From Jeotgalibacillus terrae (GTDB lineage: Bacteria; Bacillota; Bacilli; Bacillales; Jeotgalibacillaceae), in NCBI RefSeq assembly GCF_016908195.1, contig NZ_JAFBDK010000010.1, forward strand, positions 1-64,000: a stretch of DNA of 64,000 nt. Direction: 5' to 3'. The notes under the pieces were generated by a model. The model saw only the letters and a list, made by a program, of their open reading frames with translations. It ran no database searches and was not told where the DNA came from. The position numbers and the translations under genes are program-made. Numbering within the stretch: the stretch's first letter is position 1; the number at the start of each line of letters is the position of its first letter. Below are positions 33,451 through 42,341 of this stretch, piece after piece.

Positions 33451-34287
33451 ATGAATGAAGTTGGTCAAAATAAATTTGGGATCACGTTGGTGTATTTATT
33501 TCTGATTATTGTAACCTTAGTATCTATTTTTCCTTTTTATTGGATGTTTGTAGTAGGTTCAAATGATACATCAGCCATTAATCAATTTCCACCTGCAGTG
33601 ATTCCTGGCAACAGTTTCATAGAAAACATGCAAAAAGTATTTGAGCGGATTGATTTTATTGGAGTGATGATGAATTCACTCATTATTTCCGGTTCGGTGA
33701 CGCTGTCTGTGTTATTTTTCTCTTCCTTAGCAGGCTATGCATTTTCTAAATTAACATTTAAAGGAAGAGATGCTGCTTTTGTTTTCGTTATTGCGACTAT
33801 GATGATTCCGCCTCAGCTTGGGTTAATTCCAAATTTTATGCTGATCAGCTGGCTGGGTTGGATTGATAGTTTCAGTGCAGTCATTGTTCCTTCAATGGTT
33901 AGTGCGTTTGGTGTCTTTTGGATGAGACAATATATCGGCTCGTCAGTACCGTATGAACTAATTGAAGCTGCGCGGGTAGATGGCTGTTCACACTTTAGAA
34001 TCTTTTGGAGTATTGTGCTTCCGATTATTCGTCCTGCATTGGCGACACTTGGGATTTTCACATTTATGATGACTTGGAACGACTTCCTTTGGCCGTTGGT
34101 TGTCTTAAAAGATAAAAGTGTACATACGATACAAATTGCCTTGAGAACATTAAATGACGTATATTCTACGGATTACTCTATGATTCTGGCTGGTACTTTT
34201 ATGGCTACTGTTCCTATACTGATCGTATTCTTAATTTTTAATAAGCAATTTATAGCAGGTCTTACTGAAGGCGCTACAAAAAATTAA
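33451..34287 (+). CDS. ABC sugar permease, MalG/UgpE type (importer 2)
   Basis: The 278-residue protein has six membrane helices with an EAA loop YELIEAARVDGCSHFRIFWSIVLP near residue 170. It starts 13 bp after the first permease with AAGGGGTGA upstream. As for importer 1, no ATPase gene is nearby, so a shared ATPase encoded elsewhere is expected. Confidence 0.91.
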   Translation: MNEVGQNKFGITLVYLFLIIVTLVSIFPFYWMFVVGSNDTSAINQFPPAVIPGNSFIENMQKVFERIDFIGVMMNSLIISGSVTLSVLFFSSLAGYAFSKLTFKGRDAAFVFVIATMMIPPQLGLIPNFMLISWLGWIDSFSAVIVPSMVSAFGVFWMRQYIGSSVPYELIEAARVDGCSHFRIFWSIVLPIIRPALATLGIFTFMMTWNDFLWPLVVLKDKSVHTIQIALRTLNDVYSTDYSMILAGTFMATVPILIVFLIFNKQFIAGLTEGATKN

Positions 34288-34329
34288 TTAGATAAAGTCC
34301 TTACAATGATTAATAAGGCGGGGATCTAA

Positions 34330-34935
34330 TTGGAGAAAATTAATCATGCAACAAAGTGGCTGTGGAATTTATTGATATTACATGCTTTATGGATCGCATT
34401 CAGTTTAAGAGGGGGAATTCTATTAGGTGTTTTCCCCTCCACTTCTGCAGTTTATGCCGTAGTGAGAGACTGGCAGTTAAAGGGCGGGGAAGTAGATATG
34501 TTCAGATCGTTTAAAAGGTCATACAGCAGCCTGTTCAAAACATCTAATGCATTGGGATGGACTATTCTTGTGCTGACATTTATCAGTGCAATTAATTTTT
34601 TATATATTCCTATTTACAGTTCTGAATGGCTAAGGCTTACTATGTACGCTGTTTTATTCTTTATAATGTTTATCCTAATCATTTTATGGATGTTCTTATT
34701 TCCAGTATTAGTTCATTATCAATTTACAAAAAAGATTGCTTATTCTATAGAAGTAGTTAAAACCGGATTTTTATCCGTTTGGGGACTCATTCTTCAACTA
34801 TTGTTTACAGGGCTTTATTTATTAACGGTGTATTACCTTCCTCCTTTGATGATTGTGCTGGGAATAATTCCGTTAGCCATCTTACAGACTATTGTCACTT
34901 TAAACATATTTCGCGATAAGGGGTTAAGTATGTAA
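34330..34935 (+). CDS. DUF624 (YesL-like) membrane protein
   Basis: The 201-residue protein has about five membrane helices and an N-terminal W-x-L-L-x-L-H-x-L-W motif (KWLWNLLILHALWIAFSLRGG), typical of YesL/DUF624 proteins. These occur in oligosaccharide import operons of Bacilli but have no established biochemical role. The start is TTG after GGCGGGGATC. It lies 42 bp after the permease, so it is part of the importer 2 operon. Confidence 0.83.
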   Translation: MEKINHATKWLWNLLILHALWIAFSLRGGILLGVFPSTSAVYAVVRDWQLKGGEVDMFRSFKRSYSSLFKTSNALGWTILVLTFISAINFLYIPIYSSEWLRLTMYAVLFFIMFILIILWMFLFPVLVHYQFTKKIAYSIEVVKTGFLSVWGLILQLLFTGLYLLTVYYLPPLMIVLGIIPLAILQTIVTLNIFRDKGLSM

Positions 34936-35063
34936 GGGCGATACGAGGGACAGGTTTGCAACAGATAGAAAAGCAGCATACAAAATAAAACTTTTTAATG
35001 ACTTTAAAATAGCATTTCACTCAAAAAATATTGTTAACATACAAGTCAAATGGAGGTCATCCA

Positions 35064-37571
35064 ATGGACACGATTAAATTAAACAGCAACTGGACAATGA
35101 CACACGAGAGAAGCAGTCAGTCGATTAAGACCGAAGTGCCTTCCTCAGTAATGAACGACCTTTTAAACAACGGTGATATTCCAGACCCTTTTTACCGCGA
35201 TAATGAAGACCAGGCTCTTGAAATAGCAGCTCGTGATTATTTATATGAAACCGTCTTTAAAGTAGAAGAAGCTATGTTAAAAGAAGATTCAGTGAGGCTG
35301 ACATTCGAAGGAATTGATACATTATCTGAGATTACACTGAACGGATCATTAATTGGAACAACAGACAATATGCACCGCACTTATAGCTTTGAAGTAAAGG
35401 ACCTGTTGAATCAGGATGAAAATAAACTGTCTATCAGGCTGAAGTCACCACTGGATTATATTTATGAGAAACAGAAAAAATTACCGCTTTTTGGTGTATC
35501 TGATGCAGAATCAGGATACCCACATCTGAGAAAGGGTCACAGCATGTTCGGATGGGACTGGGGACCGCGTATGCCAGACCTTGGTATCTGGAGAAGTGTG
35601 ACGCTGTCTTCTTATTCTAAGGGGCGCATTGATGATGTGTATATCACACAGGAACATAACGATTCAGTTAAGCTGAAACTAAGAATCGGGATGGAAAAGC
35701 TTTCAGGTTCTCAGTTTGATGTGCTGGTCAAAATTACTGACCCTGCCGGAGAGTCTCAATCTGTAAAAAAAGAAGATGTTGAAGCCATCTCGCATGTTGA
35801 GGCATTTATTCATTCACCACAGTTGTGGTGGCCAAATGGATATGGAGAGCAGCCGTTATATACAATAGAAGTAACACTGCTTTCAGAGGGACAAGCAGTT
35901 CATCAGGAAACATTGAAGACAGGTCTGCGTACGATAAGGGTCAGGCATGAAGAGGATCAGTGGGGAAAATCATTTGAATTCGAAGTGAATGGTCTCAGCT
36001 TATTTGCAATGGGTGCGAACTATATACCTGAAGACAATCTTCTTCCAAGAAATTCACGTGATAAGACAGAACGCTTAATTAAGAACTGTGTAGAAGCGAA
36101 TTATAATATGATTCGAGTTTGGGGAGGCGGCATCTACCCTGAAAAATATTTCTACGAGCTTTGTGATGAACATGGCCTGATTGTCTGGCAGGACTTTATG
36201 TTTGCCTGCAGCTCATACGATTTGAATGAACAATTCAGAGACACAGTCGTACAGGAAGTAGTGGACAATGTAAAGAGGCTCCGTCATCACGCAAGCCTTG
36301 GAATCTGGTGCGGGAACAACGAGATTGAAGAAGCCTGGGAACATTGGGGAGATATGTCAAAAGATCCGATCCGAAAAGCAGACTATATAAAGCTTTTTGA
36401 ATATATCATTCCTGAACTATTAAAAGAGCACGATCCTGAAACATTCTACTGGTCATCTTCACCATCTTCAGGCGGTGGCTTTGATGAACCGCGAAATCCT
36501 GATAGAGGAGACGTTCACTATTGGGAAGTATGGCATGGGTTGAAGCCGTTCACTGAGTATGAAAAATATCATTTCCGTTTCTGTTCAGAATTCGGTTTTC
36601 AATCATTTCCTTCTTTGAAAACAGTAAAAACCTTTACAGAACCGGATGATCGAAATATTTTTTCTTATATTATGGAAAAGCATCAGAAAAATGGAGCTGC
36701 TAACGGGAAAATTCTATATTATCTATCAGAAAATTTCCTGTATCCGAAAGATTTTGACTCAATGATTTATGCATCACAGCTTCTGCAGGCTGAAGCAATT
36801 AAGTATGGTGTTGAGCATTGGAGAAGGAACCGCGGAAGATGCATGGGTTCACTTTACTGGCAGCTTAACGACTGCTGGCCGGTTGCATCATGGAGTTCTA
36901 TTGACTACTATGGCCGGTGGAAAGCCCTTCACTATTTTGCCAAAAACTTTTATGCGCCTGTTTTATTGTCTGTGCGTGAAGAAGGGAACGACGTAGAAAT
37001 TCATGTAACAAATGACAGTCTTAAAGCAGTGAGAGCAGAAGTAGAGTGGAAGCTTAAAACCCATACTGGAAATGAACTCAGAAGTGGTAGTCTGACACAT
37101 GAAGTTCAGCAACTGACAGCTGAAAAATGTGCGACTCTTACATTATTGGGACAACTGACTGAACAGCAGAAACAGCACACTTATCTGGAATGCACCCTCA
37201 TAGTCAATGGAGTCGAGGTGAAGACGATCACACATCTATTTGTAAAACCGAAACACTTTCAGTTTACAGAGCCTGCAATTAAAGCTGCTGTTAACGAAAC
37301 ATCAGACGCTTTCGAAATTGAACTGACATCACAGTCTTTTGCGAAATTCATTGAGCTTGACCTGAGTGACAATGACTGTGTATTCAGCGATAATTATTTT
37401 GATCTTTCACCAGGGAAATCAGTCAGAGTGAAAGCAGAAAAAAGCAGGCTTCGGAAAGAAATGACGCTTGATTCACTCAAAGAACAACTCTCAATCAGAA
37501 GTATTTATGACATGAGTGAGCATGGCGGGTCCGGTCAAAAATCTGCAAAAATACAGGCAGGTGTTCGCTAA
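35064..37571 (+). CDS. Beta-mannosidase, GH2 family (second)
   Basis: This 835-residue cytoplasmic GH2 enzyme is paralogous to the one at 24322 but clearly divergent. The acid/base is Glu420 in WCGNNEIEEAW and the nucleophile Glu509 in CSEFGFQSF. FGWDWGPRMPD and MIRVWGGGIYPE blocks are shared with the first enzyme. Two mannosidases, each tied to its own importer and regulator, suggest different linkages or aglycones. The start follows GGAGGT; the frame is open further upstream. The ROK gene begins directly after its stop codon. Confidence 0.93.
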   Translation: MDTIKLNSNWTMTHERSSQSIKTEVPSSVMNDLLNNGDIPDPFYRDNEDQALEIAARDYLYETVFKVEEAMLKEDSVRLTFEGIDTLSEITLNGSLIGTTDNMHRTYSFEVKDLLNQDENKLSIRLKSPLDYIYEKQKKLPLFGVSDAESGYPHLRKGHSMFGWDWGPRMPDLGIWRSVTLSSYSKGRIDDVYITQEHNDSVKLKLRIGMEKLSGSQFDVLVKITDPAGESQSVKKEDVEAISHVEAFIHSPQLWWPNGYGEQPLYTIEVTLLSEGQAVHQETLKTGLRTIRVRHEEDQWGKSFEFEVNGLSLFAMGANYIPEDNLLPRNSRDKTERLIKNCVEANYNMIRVWGGGIYPEKYFYELCDEHGLIVWQDFMFACSSYDLNEQFRDTVVQEVVDNVKRLRHHASLGIWCGNNEIEEAWEHWGDMSKDPIRKADYIKLFEYIIPELLKEHDPETFYWSSSPSSGGGFDEPRNPDRGDVHYWEVWHGLKPFTEYEKYHFRFCSEFGFQSFPSLKTVKTFTEPDDRNIFSYIMEKHQKNGAANGKILYYLSENFLYPKDFDSMIYASQLLQAEAIKYGVEHWRRNRGRCMGSLYWQLNDCWPVASWSSIDYYGRWKALHYFAKNFYAPVLLSVREEGNDVEIHVTNDSLKAVRAEVEWKLKTHTGNELRSGSLTHEVQQLTAEKCATLTLLGQLTEQQKQHTYLECTLIVNGVEVKTITHLFVKPKHFQFTEPAIKAAVNETSDAFEIELTSQSFAKFIELDLSDNDCVFSDNYFDLSPGKSVRVKAEKSRLRKEMTLDSLKEQLSIRSIYDMSEHGGSGQKSAKIQAGVR

Positions 37572-38459
37572 ATGACAGTCACAATCGGTGTTGATCTTGG
37601 AGGGACTAATCTGCGTGTTGCAGAGGTAGAACAAAGTGGTAAGATCATTCAGATTCTGTCTGAGCCGACTGAAGCAGAATTTGGGTTCAACCATACTATT
37701 CAGAAAATGATTAGAATGATTAAAGCAATTGCTGAAGGCAGGGAAATCAAGGGAATTGGGATTGGTGCTCCGGGTCCATTGAACCCAAAAAAAGGAGTGA
37801 TCCTCAGTCCTCCTAATCTACCCGGATGGAATGAGGTACAAATCGTTCATATGATCCGGGAGTATTTTCATACAAAAGTATTCCTGACGAATGATGCCAA
37901 CGCTGCTGCTTTAGCAGAAGCAAAAGCAGGAAGTGGAAAAGGTTTTGAGAGTGTTTTTTACTTGACCATCAGCACAGGTATTGGCGGTGGCTTCATTATC
38001 AATGAAAGAATCTTTGAGGGTGCCCAGGGTTATGCAGCAGAAGTTGGAAACATGATTATTAACCCCAACGGATACAAGCACTCAAATTTAAATCCGGGAT
38101 CATGGGAAGGGCATGCGAGCGGTACAGCAATTGGAAGAATAGGTAAGGAACGTTTCCAGGCCAGAGGTACAGCAGAAGTTTTTCAACTCGCAGAATCAGG
38201 AGATACCCGTGCTTTGCAGCTGATTGAAGAAACAGTTGATGCACTGGCTATCGGAATCGCAAACATTACTCACATCGTTAATCCGGCAGTATTTGTAATT
38301 GGTGGAGGTGTGATGAAATCTGAAAAAATGATTTTAGAGCCGGTAAAAGAGAAAGTTAAAAATTATGTATACCCAGGACTAAAAGATGCAATTAATATCA
38401 GACCTGCTGCTTTAGAGGGAAATGCCGGCGTCATCGGCGCTTCATTTTTAGTGGAGTAA
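37572..38459 (+). CDS. ROK family sugar kinase-like protein without the usual zinc site
   Basis: The 295-residue protein has an ASKHA fold with the phosphate-1 motif GVDLGGTNLRVAE (residues 6-18), the catalytic Asp108 in TNDANAAALAE and the STGIGGGF motif. ROK kinases normally carry a zinc site of one His and three Cys (GH...CxCGxxGCxE). Here the His position is Asn160 (AEVGNM) and the Cys segment reads HSNLNPGSWEGH, so all four ligands are missing. It may phosphorylate mannose before ManA, or have another sugar or regulatory role. It directly abuts the mannosidase stop. Confidence 0.82.
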   Translation: MTVTIGVDLGGTNLRVAEVEQSGKIIQILSEPTEAEFGFNHTIQKMIRMIKAIAEGREIKGIGIGAPGPLNPKKGVILSPPNLPGWNEVQIVHMIREYFHTKVFLTNDANAAALAEAKAGSGKGFESVFYLTISTGIGGGFIINERIFEGAQGYAAEVGNMIINPNGYKHSNLNPGSWEGHASGTAIGRIGKERFQARGTAEVFQLAESGDTRALQLIEETVDALAIGIANITHIVNPAVFVIGGGVMKSEKMILEPVKEKVKNYVYPGLKDAINIRPAALEGNAGVIGASFLVE

Positions 38460-38468
38460 ACAATATGT

Positions 38469-38505
38469 GAAAGCGAAGTTTGGCAGCGTCCGAAACTTCG
38501 CTTTC
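38469..38505 (+). terminator. Terminator after the ROK gene
   Basis: GAAAGCGAAGTTT and AAACTTCGCTTTC make a 13-bp perfect stem; the T-rich tail is short (TTTAT). Confidence 0.82.
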
Positions 38506-38528
38506 TTTATACATCGGAGGTAATATGG

Positions 38529-39497
38529 GTGACTGAACAAATGATCTACAGACGCCTTGGAAAAAGCGGACTGAAAGTGCCTGCGATTTCTATCGGCCTG
38601 TATCACAACTTTGGAGATGTAAATGATTATCAACATTCAAAAGACATCGTACTTAAAGCCTTTAACAGAGGTATTACACATTTTGACCTGGCCAATAACT
38701 ATGGGCCGCCTCCAGGTAGTGCAGAAAAGAATTTTGGACGGCTGATGAAGGATGAACTGACTGCACATCGCGATCAGATGCTGATTTCTACAAAGGCAGG
38801 CTACCAGATGTGGGACGGCCCATATGGAGATGGAGGTTCAAGAAAGTACTTACTTTCAAGTCTTGATCAAAGTCTGAAGCGGATGAATCTTGATTATGTG
38901 GATATTTTTTATTCACATCGTTATGATGCTGAGACACCTTTAGAGGAAACGGCTTATGCATTGGATTCGGCGGTAAGACAGGGAAAAGCACTATATATTG
39001 GACTTTCAAATTATTCAGGAGAGACAACGCGACGAATGGCTGACATTTTTAAAGAGATGAGGACTCCTTTCGTTGTCAACCAGCCAAAATATTCCCTGAT
39101 GGAAAGGTCTCCTGAGAATTCCCTATTCCCTGTACTACAGGAAAAAGGTTTAGGGTCCATTGTGTTTCAGCCGCTCAATCAGGGTTTGCTGACAGAGCGG
39201 TACCTGGCTCGTATACCTGAACGGTCACGAGTTACGAATCCAGCAGCTTCTCTGACGGAAAAAGATGTAACACATGAATATCTCAAGCAAGTCCGTGAAC
39301 TGAAAGATCTGGCTGATAAAAGAGGACAGTCAGTGGCCCAGCTTGCCATTTCCTGGGTACTCAGAAGGCAAGAAGTGTCCTCTGCATTAATAGGAGTAAG
39401 CAATACTCAGCAGCTGGAGGAAAATATTGAAGCGATCCATATGAACAGTTTTGAAGAATGTGAAATTACAGCTTTGAAGCAGATATTTAATAGATAA
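38529..39497 (+). CDS. Aldo/keto reductase, YghZ/GprA-like
   Basis: The 322-residue TIM-barrel NADPH-dependent reductase has the catalytic tetrad visible as Asp and Tyr in FDLANNYG, Lys in ISTKAGY and His in YSHRYD. The GPPPGSAEKNFGR and MWDGPYGDGGSRKY blocks are typical of the E. coli YghZ (L-glyceraldehyde-3-phosphate reductase) branch. The GTG start at 38529 lies seven bases after GGAGGT, while a nearby ATG runs into a stop. It heads a small group with an esterase and an SDR at the right end of the sugar locus. Confidence 0.88.
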   Translation: MTEQMIYRRLGKSGLKVPAISIGLYHNFGDVNDYQHSKDIVLKAFNRGITHFDLANNYGPPPGSAEKNFGRLMKDELTAHRDQMLISTKAGYQMWDGPYGDGGSRKYLLSSLDQSLKRMNLDYVDIFYSHRYDAETPLEETAYALDSAVRQGKALYIGLSNYSGETTRRMADIFKEMRTPFVVNQPKYSLMERSPENSLFPVLQEKGLGSIVFQPLNQGLLTERYLARIPERSRVTNPAASLTEKDVTHEYLKQVRELKDLADKRGQSVAQLAISWVLRRQEVSSALIGVSNTQQLEENIEAIHMNSFEECEITALKQIFNR

Positions 39498-39534
39498 AAA
39501 CGTAATATGACTCAGTCAATGACAGGAGAAAAAT

Positions 39535-40155
39535 ATGATAAAAAATAAAACCTTCTTATTTGTTGGTGACAGTATTACAGAAAGCGGCCGCCAGCAGGAT
39601 CCTGAGCATATTGGTAATGGATATGTGAGGATGATTAAAGATCAATTATTGACTGACTATCCTAACGACAGTTTTCAGGTTGTAAATAAGGGGGTCGGTG
39701 GCAATAGAATAACTGATCTGGATAACAGATGGGGCGAGGATGTGATTTCAGCTAAAGCTGACTATACAACCATCTCTATAGGCATAAACGATGTATGGAG
39801 GCAGCTGGATTCACCGGGCTTAGAACAGGTTACTCCAGAGAAGTTCGAACATATTTACAGAAAGTTATTAGAACGACTCATTCATTCAACTGAAACGTTA
39901 ATCTTTTTGATGGAACCCTCAATCATCGAAGAGGATCCGTCATCAAAAGGTAATCAACTACTTAAAACATACGTTGAAATTGTGAAGAAGATGGCTGATG
40001 AATATCATGTGAATCTGGTCCCTGTTCACCAGTCATTTTTAAAAGAGATAGATAATGGAGGTGATCCTTTAACTACAGATGGTGTACATATGACAGATAG
40101 AGGAAATGTGGTTTTAGCGAAAGAATGGGTACAAAAATTTAAAACAATTGATTGA
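39535..40155 (+). CDS. SGNH/GDSL-type esterase
   Basis: The 206-residue cytoplasmic protein has blocks I, II, III and V of the SGNH fold: GDSITESG with catalytic Ser, VGGNRITDL with Gly, IGINDVW with Asn, and DGVHMTDRG with Asp and His. Family members next to glycosidases usually remove acetyl groups from sugars. Plant mannans are often acetylated, so deacetylation of imported manno-oligosaccharides is a reasonable but untested role. The ribosome binding site is AGGAG. Confidence 0.85.
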   Translation: MIKNKTFLFVGDSITESGRQQDPEHIGNGYVRMIKDQLLTDYPNDSFQVVNKGVGGNRITDLDNRWGEDVISAKADYTTISIGINDVWRQLDSPGLEQVTPEKFEHIYRKLLERLIHSTETLIFLMEPSIIEEDPSSKGNQLLKTYVEIVKKMADEYHVNLVPVHQSFLKEIDNGGDPLTTDGVHMTDRGNVVLAKEWVQKFKTID

Positions 40156-40211
40156 ACTTATGAAGTCATATCTATTCAATATCTAAGTTCATCTACTGGA
40201 GGAGGATGTAT

Positions 40212-40961
40212 ATGAAAAGTAAAGTTGCTCTCGTGACAGGTGCTTCTAGAGGGATTGGAAAAAGCATGGCGATAAAGCTGGCAGAAGATGGTTTAAAGGT
40301 AGTGGTTAATTATAACAGTAATCGTGAAAAGGCCGAATCAATTGTTTATGATATTCAGCATTCTGGTGGAGAAGCAATCGCAATCCAGGCTGATGTGACA
40401 AGTGAAGATGATGTAAAAAAACTGGTTAGTCGTTCACAGGAAGCTTTTGGTCAGACGATTGATATACTTGTAAATAATGCGACAGGTCCACAGCCAGAGT
40501 TATCTCTGGAAAATGTATCCTGGGAAGATTATCTAGATCAGCTGCACTTTACAGCGAAAGCACCCTTACTTCTCTTAAAAGAAATTATGCCATCGATGAA
40601 GGAAAAACAGTGGGGAAGAGTGATTAATATCGGCAGTGAAGTGATTGAAATAGGCAATCCTGAATTTTCAAATTATGTTACAGCAAAATCCGCAGTTGTT
40701 GGAATGACCCGGTCATGGGCGAATGAATTAGGAACACATAATATTACTGTTAATGCTGTTCATCCCGGGTTCACTCCAGTTGAACGTCACGGTGAAGTAA
40801 CAGAAGAAAACGCCAGGGGTTACCTCAAAGGTGTTCCTCTGAACCGACTGGGAAAACCTGATGATATTGCGAATATGGTTTGTTTTTTAGCAAGTGAAGA
40901 GGCAGGTTTTATAACAGGTCAAAATATTAATGTGAATGGTGGAAATACATTTGGGGTATAA
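40212..40961 (+). CDS. Short-chain dehydrogenase/reductase
   Basis: This 249-residue Rossmann protein has VTGASRGIGK for the cofactor, NNATG in place of the usual NNAG, and the catalytic Tyr/Lys in YVTAKSAV. It resembles FabG-type SDRs generally. In this context it could be the mannonate/fructuronate oxidoreductase that feeds UxuA, since some Bacilli use an SDR for that step; this is inference. The start at 40212 is preferred to the in-frame ATG six bases earlier, which sits inside the GGAGGAGG site. Confidence 0.85.
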   Translation: MKSKVALVTGASRGIGKSMAIKLAEDGLKVVVNYNSNREKAESIVYDIQHSGGEAIAIQADVTSEDDVKKLVSRSQEAFGQTIDILVNNATGPQPELSLENVSWEDYLDQLHFTAKAPLLLLKEIMPSMKEKQWGRVINIGSEVIEIGNPEFSNYVTAKSAVVGMTRSWANELGTHNITVNAVHPGFTPVERHGEVTEENARGYLKGVPLNRLGKPDDIANMVCFLASEEAGFITGQNINVNGGNTFGV

Positions 40962-40976
40962 ATAGGATGATTTTAA

Positions 40977-41013
40977 CAAAGGGCAGTTTGCTACACAACC
41001 AAACTGCCCTTTG
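40977..41013. terminator. Bidirectional terminator at the right end of the sugar locus
   Basis: CAAAGGGCAGTTTG and CAAACTGCCCTTTG form a perfect 14-bp stem between convergent genes. Confidence 0.9.
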
Positions 41014-41015
41014 TT

Positions 41016-42242
41016 TTAAATTGACTTCACCAGAGGCCGCTCCTGCAAATACAACCCCAGATCCGGACTAGGTCCCTTCGCAATTTCCTCTGCCACAAGC
41101 TTCGCCAGCACTTGCCCATACACCATGCCATTATCGCCAAATGCAAATATAAAATAGCATCCCGGAAACTCTTCATATTTTCCGACCACTGGCACCCCAT
41201 CGACAATCCCGCCGTAAGAAGAAGCCAGATAATATTCAGGCTCTACACTGATAGTAGGAAACAGTTTATTAAATTCCTCAATCAGTTGATATTTTTTATG
41301 AGTTAATTTACTTTTTCTGTCTCTTTCTTCATTTGTGTTTTCATCCAGACCGCCAATGATCACCCGGTTGTCTTTTGTAGTACGAAGATATAAATAAGGA
41401 CGCGCGGTTTCCCAGAGGATTGTCCGGTTATACCATTCTGACAGATCTTCAACAGGATTTGTGGTAACGGTAAAGGTACTTTCAAAAGAAGCTTTTTTCT
41501 CATTTTTAATATCCATGCCTTCATATCCCGTGGCAAAAATTACGTGCCGTGCCTCTATTGTAGAGCCGTTCTTTGTGGTCACAATCATATTGCCGGTTCC
41601 CTGATCAAAGTGCTGGCCATTCATTTCAGTGCGTTCATATACACGCACACCTTGTGAGACTGCCTCTTCAAATAACGCATGGGTATAGATGAATGGGTTA
41701 ATTTCCGCATCGTTGTAAGAATAAATCGCAGCTTCCCGTCTAAAAGGATACTTTGATTCAATCTCCTCTTTTTCTAAAAAAGTCACTTCACAATCATGCT
41801 GCTTTAAATAATCATATTCCTTTCTCAGCTTGTCCACGTCTTCAGGGCAGCTTGCGGAATAGAGGGTATCTCTTCTGGTGAATTCACAATCAATCGTACT
41901 GCTTTTTGCTGCTGATTCAATGTCATCAATCGCTTTTTTTAATAGCTGCAAATGCCTTGCGATGTAGGCTTCACCAAATGTATTTACCAGGCTGGTAAAC
42001 ATCTTTTCACCGGAATATTGAAGGATCGCAGTATTTGTGACTGTACTGCCACTGGCGATCGTTGATTTTTCAATCACAATGACATCCAGATCATGTTCAG
42101 CAAGGTAATATGCGCACTGAGCGCCGGAGCTGCCCCCGCCAACAATCAACACATAACAGGACAGGTCTGTTTCTAATGCCGGATAAGCCGGAGCATCAGG
42201 AAAGGTGGTCGGCCAGTAATAGGTACCGGTTTGACGTTTCAT
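41016..42242 (-). CDS. FAD-dependent oxidoreductase (DAO family)
   Basis: The 408-residue protein has an N-terminal dinucleotide fold, VLIVGGGSSGAQCAYYLAEHDLDV, near residue 33. The GSTVTNTAIL motif follows the second strand, and a C-terminal FAD-contact block FGDNGMVYG is present. DAO-family enzymes oxidise amino acids or other amines. The start at 42242 follows AGGAGG. A degenerate copy of its 3' end survives at 10253-10389 on the same strand, so the gene family brackets the sugar locus. The substrate is unknown. Confidence 0.87.
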   Translation of the reverse strand: MKRQTGTYYWPTTFPDAPAYPALETDLSCYVLIVGGGSSGAQCAYYLAEHDLDVIVIEKSTIASGSTVTNTAILQYSGEKMFTSLVNTFGEAYIARHLQLLKKAIDDIESAAKSSTIDCEFTRRDTLYSASCPEDVDKLRKEYDYLKQHDCEVTFLEKEEIESKYPFRREAAIYSYNDAEINPFIYTHALFEEAVSQGVRVYERTEMNGQHFDQGTGNMIVTTKNGSTIEARHVIFATGYEGMDIKNEKKASFESTFTVTTNPVEDLSEWYNRTILWETARPYLYLRTTKDNRVIIGGLDENTNEERDRKSKLTHKKYQLIEEFNKLFPTISVEPEYYLASSYGGIVDGVPVVGKYEEFPGCYFIFAFGDNGMVYGQVLAKLVAEEIAKGPSPDLGLYLQERPLVKSI

Positions 42243-42341
42243 ATGGAGCCTCCTAAAAAGTATGTTAGATAGCATTATTATGTCCGGCTTTTCGCTGGGT
42301 ATGCTGGAGCGCAGTTTGGGTCTGACCCAGACTGCACTTCC

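Noticed and set aside
17885-37571. A polysaccharide utilisation locus of the SusCD type
   Set aside because: The importers are Gram-positive ABC systems with lipoprotein receptors; no SusC/SusD or outer-membrane proteins exist here.
42300-42335. Inverted repeat GCAGTTTGGGT/ACCCAGACTGC after the ferritin-like gene as a terminator
   Set aside because: The stem has a mismatch and no T run on either strand, so termination is not supported.
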